Shown: in pieces, positions 16,474 to 23,997 of the stretch | Position numbering within the stretch: the first letter of the stretch is position 1 | Layout: every line of letters starts with the position of its first letter | From: Planctomycetia bacterium | Lineage (GTDB): Bacteria > Planctomycetota > Planctomycetia > Pirellulales > UBA7805 | NCBI GenBank assembly: GCA_021413585.1 | Contig: JAIOQB010000006.1 | Coordinates: forward strand, 1 to 38,204 | Length of the DNA stretch: 38,204 nt | Direction of reading: 5' to 3' | Program-made: the position numbers and the translations under genes | Notes under the pieces: generated by a model | The model's database searches: none | What the model saw: only the letters and a program-made list of their open reading frames with translations | Told to the model about the DNA's origin: nothing

Positions 16474-18957
16474 TCAGCCTACGTCCACCGTGGCGGGAGT
16501 CCGGTAATAATCCGCCACTTGATCGAGATGGATGTAGCGAATCCGATCCTCGGCTTGCGCGTGCCAACTGCGTGCCCAATCGCTGTGGCAGGTGAGCAGA
16601 ATCACTTGCAGCATGCCGTTGGCCGCAAGGTCCAAGAGCAGTCGCTGCGTGCTTGCGCGATGGTCGTCGTCCAGATTTACCATGCTGTCGTCGAGAATGA
16701 TGAACAACGGATTGCTCTCAGCCAGCGCCTGGGCGACGGCGATCTTCAGAGTCAGAGCCGCCATGGTGCGCTCGCCGGTGGAGAGTTGATCGGGTCGCCA
16801 TTGCTCCGTTGCGTCCCCCTCGCGGCAAACGGTTTCGATCTGCAATTGGGGGTTAAGCGTGGCGCGAGCATAGACGCCGCCGCTTATTTTCGCCAAGTTG
16901 GCGCTGACGCGGCGGGCCAGATCCTCAGGCACGGCCGCCGCCAGTTCTTCCATTTTGGTGCCGATTCGCTCCATCAATAACAGTCGGGCATCTTGCAGTG
17001 TTTTTTCGTGTCGGAGCAGATCCTGCGCTTCGGTAAGCTCCGATTCCACGGTTAGAGACGGTCGCTCCGGGCCCACGTGTTTGAGCTCGGCCGCTAGTTG
17101 GGCGAAGCGTGTCTCCGCCGTGGAATACGCGTCCGTCAGTCGTCGCACTTCGCTGCGATGTACATTTAGCTGTTGTCGCAAGTCGTCGCCAACCTCGACG
17201 GACGGATTGCGCCGGTGAGGGTCGGCCGTTTGGAATGCGAGGTGCGTATTTGCGGCGCCCGCGCGGGCTGCGATTAGGGCAGCCGACAACTGTTGTAAAT
17301 CCTCAGCAGTCGGACGCTGCTTGAGCAACTTGTCGATCTGACCCTGGTATCCGTCCCGTTCGGTGTCCTTGGCGATAGCCTTCTTTTCTAATTCGCTGTA
17401 TGACGCCAGATGCCGGCGGCCACATGCGGCGCGATCAGCCTCCGTGACTTGGTTGTCCACGCGAGCTTGCTCGCGTTGTGCCAACCGAATACGAAAAGCA
17501 TCGAGGTTTTCGCCTGCCAAATGTCGTTCCAACTCCTGTTGGGCTTTGGCGAGTTCCTGTTTCAGTTGTATTTGCTCGTTGGCCAGTACCGCAAGCGCCG
17601 CTCTATCGGTTGCAGCGAAGCGGGTCAGCAAGTCTCGAATCTCCTGCTGTGTCGATTCAATGCGCCGTTTGTGCCCGGCCACGTCTTCTTTACCCGATAC
17701 GGAGATTTCCAGCCCACCATAGCGACATAGCACGCGTCCCGCACGTCCTTCAACCGCGGAGGTCGTAGTGATATCGACTGAGCGGGCAGGTTGTTGGTCC
17801 TCCACGATTTCGACGTGTTGCAAGCCGTCGGCCGCACTAACGCGGTAATAAAAGCCGCTGGCTTCCATTCGATCTGTGGCGGTGTCGATCTTCTTTTGCA
17901 ACTCGGCCAGCGCCTGCATTTCATTGGGCGACGGCCGTGCCGACGAGCGGATTTGCCCGGTGATTTCCTCAACCCGTTGCACGAACTGAACTGCTGCTGC
18001 GATTTGTGCTGTCAGCTTGGCGATGTCAGCCCCCAGCTGCTCGTCTTTAACGAAGCGAATCTGAGATTCCAAGACGCGCAATTCATCGGCTGCTGCTTCC
18101 CGATTCTGTTCAAGGCTGCGAATCTGCTCGTCCAGCGTTCGGGACTTTTCGGCGCGTTGTTCGAGTTGGTCATGCTGGATGCGGGCTTTGACGGCTGCAT
18201 CGAGCAGTTTCAATAGTTGTTCGGTGTCGTCTACACTTTGTTCGAGACGTCTCCGCTGCTGGTGCAATTGATCCCGTGACGCCTTGGCGTGGCCGAATTC
18301 TTGTTCGAGCTTTTCAAGGTGCTCTTGCGCAGCGGTGACCACGACCAATTCCCCTTGCAGTCGCTCGACGGCCTGCTGAGCCAGCGTTAGAGAACCAGGA
18401 TTCTTGGCGGTTCCTCTTTCGCCCTTCTTGGCGTCGTTGAATTCTTTGCGGAGCGACTCGATCACATGCTCCGGGTCGGGGCCGGCGCCACGAATCGTCG
18501 CGGCGGTCAACAGCTTCTTTCCGTCCTGGGGGAACTCGGACAATACCAGCGACATCTGTTCTTGTAGGCCCCACAGGAGCAAGGCCGCGGCGTCGGCCGA
18601 GATGGGGAGCGATTCCTGGATCTGCTCGAGCGCCTTTCCTTTGCCTTTCTGTGTTTTGCCGTTTTCGGTCCAGGATCCTTGATCGTCACAGAGCGTTCGT
18701 CTCAGCGTAATCGTCGGTCGCGGCTCGCCTCGCGAGAATCGCAGTACCGCTTCCGGCTTGCTGTCGCGATCGTATTCGGACACTAGGCTGTCGCGAAGCT
18801 GCTTATTGGCGTGGAACATCGCGGTCAGCATCGCCTGCTGCACCGTCGTCTTGCCCGTGCCGATCGGGCCCCCTAGGATGGTGATCGGGGCCGACAGGTC
18901 GAGCTTGACGTGGCGGAGGTGGCGGACATTATGCAGTTCGACTTCGTGGATTTTCAT
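16474..18957 (-). CDS. sbcC: SbcC/Rad50-type ABC ATPase (possibly YhaN-like)
   Basis: SMC-like ATPase of about 827 residues, the partner of the metallophosphoesterase encoded upstream. Walker A G-P-I-G-T-G-K-T at 30-37; long coiled-coil-forming segments rich in Q, E, R and A from about 170 to 640; ABC signature L-S-T-G-E-R-T near 725; Walker B F-I-I-L-D-D-S-M-V-N-L-D-D near 750. The Walker B pair is D-D rather than the usual D-E of Rad50/SbcC, and I find no C-x-x-C zinc hook in the coiled coil. Both features recall YhaN-like relatives more than SbcC. ATG 18957 is preceded by AGGA at 8 bases; a start at 18981 would add eight residues. The likely role is ATP-dependent DNA-end binding or processing. 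Confidence 0.82.
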   Translation of the reverse strand: MKIHEVELHNVRHLRHVKLDLSAPITILGGPIGTGKTTVQQAMLTAMFHANKQLRDSLVSEYDRDSKPEAVLRFSRGEPRPTITLRRTLCDDQGSWTENGKTQKGKGKALEQIQESLPISADAAALLLWGLQEQMSLVLSEFPQDGKKLLTAATIRGAGPDPEHVIESLRKEFNDAKKGERGTAKNPGSLTLAQQAVERLQGELVVVTAAQEHLEKLEQEFGHAKASRDQLHQQRRRLEQSVDDTEQLLKLLDAAVKARIQHDQLEQRAEKSRTLDEQIRSLEQNREAAADELRVLESQIRFVKDEQLGADIAKLTAQIAAAVQFVQRVEEITGQIRSSARPSPNEMQALAELQKKIDTATDRMEASGFYYRVSAADGLQHVEIVEDQQPARSVDITTTSAVEGRAGRVLCRYGGLEISVSGKEDVAGHKRRIESTQQEIRDLLTRFAATDRAALAVLANEQIQLKQELAKAQQELERHLAGENLDAFRIRLAQREQARVDNQVTEADRAACGRRHLASYSELEKKAIAKDTERDGYQGQIDKLLKQRPTAEDLQQLSAALIAARAGAANTHLAFQTADPHRRNPSVEVGDDLRQQLNVHRSEVRRLTDAYSTAETRFAQLAAELKHVGPERPSLTVESELTEAQDLLRHEKTLQDARLLLMERIGTKMEELAAAVPEDLARRVSANLAKISGGVYARATLNPQLQIETVCREGDATEQWRPDQLSTGERTMAALTLKIAVAQALAESNPLFIILDDSMVNLDDDHRASTQRLLLDLAANGMLQVILLTCHSDWARSWHAQAEDRIRYIHLDQVADYYRTPATVDVG

Positions 18958-19016
18958 CGATCCGTTCCTGAGCGCAGACAAGAAAACTCGCGGCTTTTGT
19001 CCGGTGGTATCGCCGG

Positions 19017-20162
19017 CTATTCCTCAAACGCCCGACACCCTAGCTCCAACGCGGCGGCAAACACCTGCCGGCGAGAAGGGTCCGTTTCAACGGCCCATTC
19101 TTCCCGCAGGCTCAACAGCGTTTGCTTGATAGCTCCATCGGGCAGCACGGCCAGATCCAACGAGGCTGGATCCCGGTGCATCCGCAACTGGCCCCGTCGA
19201 TCGACGTGGGCGCCCAGCACAGTCAACTCTTCCTCCAGGCGCGCGAGCTTTGCGGCCGACGGCGAGTCGAGCTGGGTGCTGCGATCCAATTTCAGCCGGA
19301 GGACAAACCGTTGCGGGTCGTTATCTTGCTCTATTTCCGCTTTGAGCGCGGCCAGTTGAGCCAGGTCCGTGGCGCTGCCAATTTCCACAAGTTCCCACCG
19401 AGAGCGGCCCACGGCGATGCGCTGCAGCTGCGATGGCTGTCCCTTTTCCACGATGGCCAGGATGGCCCAGCCGGCGTCGGAGCCGAATTGATCGGGATCG
19501 TATGTGCCGGCATAGCAAACCTGGCGGTGAACGATATCGTTGCTGCCCCAGGGGGGATAAACGCCATGGAAATGCCCCAGGGCGACGTAGTCCGCCCCCA
19601 GCGCTTCGGCCTCTGCGAGAGTAAACGGATAGGCATCGCTTTCACCCTCGGGCACGGGGCCTCCGGCGAGCGTGCCATGCGCCAGCACGACGTGCGGCAG
19701 ATGCGCCGTGCCGGGCTGCAACTGGACTCGTTCCGACCAAGGGGGGAGCGGGCTGTATCGAGACTCGCACGGATAGGCCTCGACCAACAGTCGGCCGCCG
19801 CACAGCGTGGCGCATTCCGCGCTGCGCACCAGGTTCAGCTTTGAATCCTGCGTGAGCGCATCGCTAAATGTTCGCCACAACCAAATCGAGTCGGCCGGAT
19901 CGTGATTGCCGGGAATCACGACCGTGGGAATCGGCTGGCCGTCGAGCGTGCGAGCCGATTCAAGCACTCTGGCCGCCTGGCATACAAGCACCTCATCGAC
20001 GCGCGGCGAGTCAAACACGTCACCCGCGACGAGGATGGCGTCTGGGCGCTCGATCGAGATTCGAGCCATCGCGCCGCGCAGAGCATGCAACCGTCGCGAG
20101 CCGTTAGGATCGGCAGCCGATTGCCGACCAAGGTGCAAGTCCGCCAAGTGGGCGATTCGCAT
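19017..20162 (-). CDS. sbcD: SbcD/Mre11/YhaO-type metallophosphoesterase
   Basis: Calcineurin-like nuclease of about 381 residues. The five metal-binding motifs are in order: H-L-A-D-L-H-L-G at 4-11, V-A-G-D-V-F-D-S near 46, I-P-G-N-H-D near 82, V-L-A-H-G near 160 and A-L-G-H-F-H-G near 190. The C-terminal third is a helical capping region seen in SbcD/YhaO. Known members are Mn-dependent DNA nucleases that work with an SMC-like ATPase, here the next gene 59 bases downstream, so the two are probably one operon with the nuclease first. ATG 20162 has GGAAGGA about 7 bases upstream. The H-F-H-G form of motif V differs from the usual G-H-I-H of SbcD. Confidence 0.88.
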   Translation of the reverse strand: MRIAHLADLHLGRQSAADPNGSRRLHALRGAMARISIERPDAILVAGDVFDSPRVDEVLVCQAARVLESARTLDGQPIPTVVIPGNHDPADSIWLWRTFSDALTQDSKLNLVRSAECATLCGGRLLVEAYPCESRYSPLPPWSERVQLQPGTAHLPHVVLAHGTLAGGPVPEGESDAYPFTLAEAEALGADYVALGHFHGVYPPWGSNDIVHRQVCYAGTYDPDQFGSDAGWAILAIVEKGQPSQLQRIAVGRSRWELVEIGSATDLAQLAALKAEIEQDNDPQRFVLRLKLDRSTQLDSPSAAKLARLEEELTVLGAHVDRRGQLRMHRDPASLDLAVLPDGAIKQTLLSLREEWAVETDPSRRQVFAAALELGCRAFEE

Positions 20163-20602
20163 AAGGCATCCTTCCTTTTTCGCCAAGCCAAGGCCGAGCC
20201 ATGAAAGAACTGGGCGGTAAGTCGAGCGGCGCCGTCCCGAAAAACGCGGCAGGCACTAATATACATAATTCCATGTTCCGGCCACAGGGTTGGGGTCGAC
20301 CAGAGAATCGGCTTTAAAGACTGGACTAATAGGGGCGGTTCGCCTTGCTGACTTGGCGAACTTCGCGGCCTTCTGTTCAAAGTTTCAGGGGAATGGCCCG
20401 GCACGGACTGGCCAGATTGCCAATGTTGCTACGGACATTGGTCTTATTTGGCACAGTAGCTCGCGAAGAACGCGAAGAAGGATAGCTCAGGAGCGGCACT
20501 TGTGGGTGCAAGCACCAAGTACCCACGATACGCCCTACGCAAGTCGCGCAATCGGCCGCCTCCTGCACAATCAGATGAGCAATCCGATAGCAACCTGCCC
20601 GC
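20163..20602. other. Intergenic region with weak interspersed repeats
   Basis: No supported gene in 440 bases. At 20351-20395 and 20458-20490 lie the two arms of a diverged hairpin of the TTCGCG-CTTCTGTTCAAA type, which recurs at 28.5-29.7 kb. At about 20500-20530 is a degenerate GGGTGCAAGCACC hairpin. AT-rich AATATA (20258-20263) could be a -10 for the minus-strand operon, but no -35 is convincing. Confidence 0.5.
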
Positions 20603-20950
20603 TCACGAATTGCTATCCAGCGGCCGCGAGGCCAGCGAGCCGGTCGGCACGTTCGTCGTGGTCAGCAGGTAGCACGCTTCCAGCGGATTGACGGCGGGCA
20701 CGCTACGGTCGACGGTGATCCGCTCGACCACGCGCCGCACTCCCTCGACGTTGCGGGCGGAGGAGACCGCCAGGCTGCGGTAGTAGAACGAGCCGACGCG
20801 GCCGCTGAGCGTCACGTGCCCGTCGTGCACCTCGACCGAGAGTCGCCGCAATTCGGCCACCTGGAGCGACGCGAGAAACAACCGGACAAGCCGGGCGATA
20901 TCGTGATCCGCAACCGGCTCGGCCGCGAAAATATTGGTTGCGAGGTTCAT
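20603..20950 (-). CDS. BON-domain protein
   Basis: Protein of 115 residues. About 20-85 form one BON domain: a helix (D-I-A-R-L-V-R-L-F-L-A-S), strand L-S-V-E-V-H-D-G-H-V-T-L-S-G-R-V, Y-Y-R-S-L-A-V-S-S-A-R-N-V-E-G-V-R-R-V-V-E-R-I-T-V. The G-x-V-x-L-x-G and G-V/A-x-x-V-x-x-x-I pattern is diagnostic. BON domains bind phospholipid or peptidoglycan-linked surfaces and are usually envelope proteins. No export signal is visible, so this copy may be cytoplasmic. It is alone between the SbcCD-like operon and the HD gene. Confidence 0.8.
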   Translation of the reverse strand: MNLATNIFAAEPVADHDIARLVRLFLASLQVAELRRLSVEVHDGHVTLSGRVGSFYYRSLAVSSARNVEGVRRVVERITVDRSVPAVNPLEACYLLTTTNVPTGSLASRPLDSNS

Positions 20951-21391
20951 GTTCCGAGAGCCTTGTGCGGGGAGGAGTACCGGAGGTATGCGTTGCGGCG
21001 ATCAGCATTGCAACAATCGTGCCGTGCGGACCGTGACGCTGCAATCGCCGAGAAACCGCGCGGCTGGCGGTTGTCCGCGGCTTAAGCGTCAACCCTCCGC
21101 CGTGATATTTCGCGGCCAGCCAGCAGAAGAGCCAGCAGATGTGATGGGTAGAGTTCGGGAGGCGAGCCAAACCCGCAGGTCTTGCCCGCAGGTGCAAAAG
21201 TCCAATTACGGTAGCGAACTGGAGAGGGAGTCTCGTTGGGACAATCACGCAACGCAGTTTTTTGCTGCGATTTGTCTGGTTTCTTGTGTCGAAAGCCTCG
21301 TTCGGCCGCTCTCCCCTTGACCTGTACATATGATAACTATATCAATAGGCTTTGCACCGCAAGTCGATCCTCTCAGTTTGACGTTGCCGCA
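20951..21391. other. Intergenic region upstream of the HD/YwgA pair
   Basis: 440 bases without a supported gene. It separates the divergent BON and HD genes. The frame of the HD gene runs back to 21236, but the extension is Cys-rich with no family similarity. The right end becomes AT-rich from about 21310, where a candidate promoter lies. Confidence 0.5.
21317..21343 (+). promoter_or_regulatory. Candidate promoter of the HD/YwgA pair
   Basis: TTGACC at 21317-21322 and TATATC at 21338-21343 (15-base spacer; TATCAA at 21340 would give 17) in a locally AT-rich stretch, about 50 bases before the HD-domain ATG. Confidence 0.35.
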
Positions 21392-22738
21392 ATGAGTGAC
21401 GCCTGGCCAAAAATCATCCGTGACCCGGTGCATAACATCATTCCCTTCGTGGGCGATGAATGCGACAAGCTGCTTTTGCGACTGATCAACACGAAGGAAT
21501 TTCAGCGCCTCAGACGAATCAAGCAACTGGGGCTTAGCCAGCTTGTGTTTCCCGGGGCGGATCACAGCCGATTTGCTCATTCCATCGGCGTCATGCACCT
21601 TGCCCGCCGCATGCTGGATCGAGTAAGCCTACTTGGCCCGGATCGCGTGAATCAACAGCAGCGCGCCATAGTATTAGCGGCGGCGCTATTGCATGACATC
21701 GGGCATGGCCCGTTCTCCCACGCTTTTGAGAAAATTACCGGCGACAGACACGAAAAACGGACCTTGGAAATTATCACAACGGAGGGGACGGAGGTTAATT
21801 CAGTTCTGACAGACTTCGACCCTGAATTGCCGAGTCATCTTAAGGTTTTCTTTGACGAGGACCTTGAGGAAGATGTCCGCGGCGGAGCGGTCGTGCCGCC
21901 GCATCTAACGCAAATTGTTTCCAGCCAACTTGATGCGGATCGCTTTGATTACCTGTTGCGCGATAGTTATGCCACGGGTGCTGAGTACGGCAGATTCGAT
22001 GTCGAATGGATGTTGCAGCACATCGATGTCGATGGAAATAAGGGCCGATTTTTTCTCCACGGCAAGGCGCTGCTGGCTGCCGAGACGTACGTCTTCGCTC
22101 GATATCATATGTACCGCAGCGTGTACTACCATAAGACAACACGAGCCGCCGAGGTGATGCTGCGGCTTTTGTTTCGCAGATACAAGGAATTGTTGGATCA
22201 GGCGGAAAACGACAGTGCCCGTCGAGCCATTGTTCCCAATGCACCCCCTGCGGTCCAGAGAGCCTTTTCCACGGAGATCGCATTGGAGGAATATTTGCTT
22301 TTGGACGATCACTCGCTGACAGAATTCGCCAAGGCGTGTACAATTTGCGAAGATCGTGTGCTTTCGGAGTTGGCCGCGGGCTTGTTGCATCGGAGGCTCT
22401 TTAAGGCGATTGACGTGACCAGCAATGTGGCGCCTGGAGTGGTTGGCTTCTGCGAGAAGGCTAAGGAACTAATCGCGGCTGCTGGCTTTAAAGTGGAGTA
22501 CGCCTTCGCACACGATACGCCCAGTGATACGGCTTACAAGCTCTACAATCCCGATGCGGAAAAACCGGCAACGCAAATTTATATTGAGTCTTCTGCTGGA
22601 AAGTACGTGGAGTTGAGTGCTTGCTCCGAGAGCGTGAAGCAGTTGGCGGAAAAGTATACTCTGGTGCGCTACTATTTCCCGGATGCCGTGCGAAAACAGG
22701 TCGTCGCCGAGGCGGTTCCATTGCTGAATAAGGTGTGA
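21392..22738 (+). CDS. HD-domain phosphohydrolase (dGTPase/YwfO/SAMHD1-like)
   Basis: Soluble protein of about 448 residues. The H...HD...D metal site is clear: R-F-A-H-S-I-G-V with His near 63, L-L-H-D-I-G-H-G-P-F-S-H with His-Asp at 101-102, and L-D-A-D-R-F-D-Y-L-L-R-D with Asp near 181. The opening I-R-D-P-V-H-N-I-I-P and R-L-R-R-I-K-Q-L-G-L-S are typical of the YwfO/SAMHD1-like branch, whose studied members hydrolyse (d)NTPs; substrate and allosteric regulation are inferred only. ATG 21392 is chosen because the conserved part begins directly after it. The YwgA-like gene starts four bases after the stop, and its ribosome binding site (AAGGTG) lies in the end of this gene, so the two are very likely co-translated. 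Wobble GC is lower than in neighbours. Confidence 0.9.
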   Translation: MSDAWPKIIRDPVHNIIPFVGDECDKLLLRLINTKEFQRLRRIKQLGLSQLVFPGADHSRFAHSIGVMHLARRMLDRVSLLGPDRVNQQQRAIVLAAALLHDIGHGPFSHAFEKITGDRHEKRTLEIITTEGTEVNSVLTDFDPELPSHLKVFFDEDLEEDVRGGAVVPPHLTQIVSSQLDADRFDYLLRDSYATGAEYGRFDVEWMLQHIDVDGNKGRFFLHGKALLAAETYVFARYHMYRSVYYHKTTRAAEVMLRLLFRRYKELLDQAENDSARRAIVPNAPPAVQRAFSTEIALEEYLLLDDHSLTEFAKACTICEDRVLSELAAGLLHRRLFKAIDVTSNVAPGVVGFCEKAKELIAAAGFKVEYAFAHDTPSDTAYKLYNPDAEKPATQIYIESSAGKYVELSACSESVKQLAEKYTLVRYYFPDAVRKQVVAEAVPLLNKV

Positions 22739-22742
22739 TCCC

Positions 22743-23243
22743 ATGAGCATTGAAAATTATCGCTGGTTAGCTGCACTGGTGGCGGCCCATCCGGACGGGA
22801 AAGTCGTTGGACGCACCCGGCTGCAGAAGGAGGTCAAGCTTTTGCAGCGACTCGAATTCCCTACCGATTACTCCTATACGATTCACTTTTACGGACCCTA
22901 TAGTGAATCGTTGCAAGGCGATATCGGTTTGCTGGAGGCATTCGATCTTGTGGATGAAACGTGCGTTGAATCGAGGGATGGCAATCCGTATTACATTCTC
23001 CAGGCGAAACAGGGCGCCGACCTTCCTGACCTTGGGAAATTCAAAGATGAGATAGCCGTGCTCAGTGACGCTCCAATCGTGGTGTTGGAGCTTGCCGCCA
23101 CCTATGACGCATTTCGTGAAGGAGGCGCCAACCACGGCGAGGCAATCAATCGCCTTCGTCGCAAGAAGGGATCGAAATGCGACAGCGGAAACCAAGAGAA
23201 GGCGCTGGCGCTGCTGGCGTCGATTGGTCTGGAATCGCAATGA
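22743..23243 (+). CDS. YwgA-like small protein, partner of the HD phosphohydrolase
   Basis: Protein of 166 residues. The first 70 residues contain G-R-T-R-L-Q-K-E-V-K-L-L-Q-R and F-Y-G-P-Y-S-E-S-L, followed by a helix and F-D-L-V-D-E. The L-Q-K ... G-P-Y-S pattern is typical of YwgA-type proteins and recalls the winged-helix-like Panacea/SocA (DUF4065) domain; this family link is from memory of motifs, not a search. No catalytic motif is visible, so a binding or regulatory role for the HD enzyme is the simplest reading. An HD gene next to a ywgA-type gene is, as I recall, also the order in Bacillus (ywfO-ywgA). The C-terminus is Lys/Arg-rich (R-L-R-R-K-K-G-S-K). Confidence 0.7.
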   Translation: MSIENYRWLAALVAAHPDGKVVGRTRLQKEVKLLQRLEFPTDYSYTIHFYGPYSESLQGDIGLLEAFDLVDETCVESRDGNPYYILQAKQGADLPDLGKFKDEIAVLSDAPIVVLELAATYDAFREGGANHGEAINRLRRKKGSKCDSGNQEKALALLASIGLESQ

Positions 23244-23287
23244 TCGCAGTATCTGGCCTTCGTTAGGCGAGTTCCCGCAGCGCGCCG

Positions 23288-23578
23288 TCAGAGTGATGGC
23301 GACATTATAAGCAGCACCACGGCTGCGATCGTGGAGATCGCCAGCCCGATGCTCTCCGCGTTGCCGCTGCGCATCCCCATCGACCCCAGGCCCGTCAAGG
23401 TCGCCAGAAGGGCAAAATAGGTGATGCCTCGCGCGAGCCCCACTTCAAGTGGGCTCTTCGTCCAAGTGTGCGTCGCGTATAGCCACGCAACGCCGACCAG
23501 ACTGTACCCAATGGCTACCGAGATCAGGTGCAAAGCAAGGAGTACCCGTCGAACGGAATTCGACTGACTTGTCGTCAC
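23288..23578 (-). CDS. Small three-helix membrane protein
   Basis: Protein of 96 residues from GTG 23578, with AGG about 7 bases upstream. Three hydrophobic segments: V-L-L-A-L-H-L-I-S-V-A-I-G-Y-S-L-V-G-V-A-W-L (about 11-33), I-T-Y-F-A-L-L-A-T-L-T-G-L (about 52-64) and I-G-L-A-I-S-T-I-A-A-V-V-L-L-I (about 76-90). No family recognised. It converges on the YwgA-like gene with 44 bases between the stops. Confidence 0.5.
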   Translation of the reverse strand: MTTSQSNSVRRVLLALHLISVAIGYSLVGVAWLYATHTWTKSPLEVGLARGITYFALLATLTGLGSMGMRSGNAESIGLAISTIAAVVLLIMSPSL

Positions 23579-23697
23579 AGTGAACCTGGCCTTCGGAACG
23601 ACTCAAGAATAACTTCGGCAGTTGCAGTCGGCTTGTGAATGGGTGAATTCCACGAAGCCATTCGACGATGGGTGTTTCCGATACGCCGAAGGCGTTA

Positions 23698-23862
23698 GAT
23701 ATCAAAGCCCAGGGTAAGCTGCTTGCGAGTGAAACGCGCATCGGCGCCACCCTGGGTTCGATGGTCCGACAAGAGCCTTTCGCCGCGGCGGGGAAACGAA
23801 AATTTTCCCGTTCGGCGACCCAGGGTGGCGCGGCTGCGCCGCTTACCCTGGGCTTTGGTATC
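23698..23862. repeat. Nested palindrome, family F
   Basis: Outer arms GATATCAAAGCCCAGGGTAA (23698-) and TTACCCTGGGCTTTGGTATC (ending 23862) pair over about 22 bp. Inner arms GCGCCACCCTGGGTTCG and CGACCCAGGGTGGCGC pair around a GAAAATTTTC-containing centre. The whole 165-bp block could fold into one long branched hairpin. A short CGCCGAAGGCG hairpin precedes it and an AACCGCGTTGCGGTT hairpin follows. Confidence 0.85.
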
Positions 23863-23997
23863 TAACCGCGTTGCGGTTGGCGGTTCAAGCCACGCACCAT
23901 CTTGCACTCCCCATGCGGTACCGGCAATCCTTGCAAGCTGGCCAAAGTACAGAACTTATTCTTGAAACATTTCTTAGCGCAACTATTCCCACCTATC
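23863..23997. other. Gene-free gap after family F palindrome
   Basis: Apart from the small hairpin at its left end nothing is recognised. It separates the family F block from the 3' end of the phosphorylase gene. Together with 23579-23697, the gap between the two minus-strand genes holds no supported reading frame. Confidence 0.4.
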
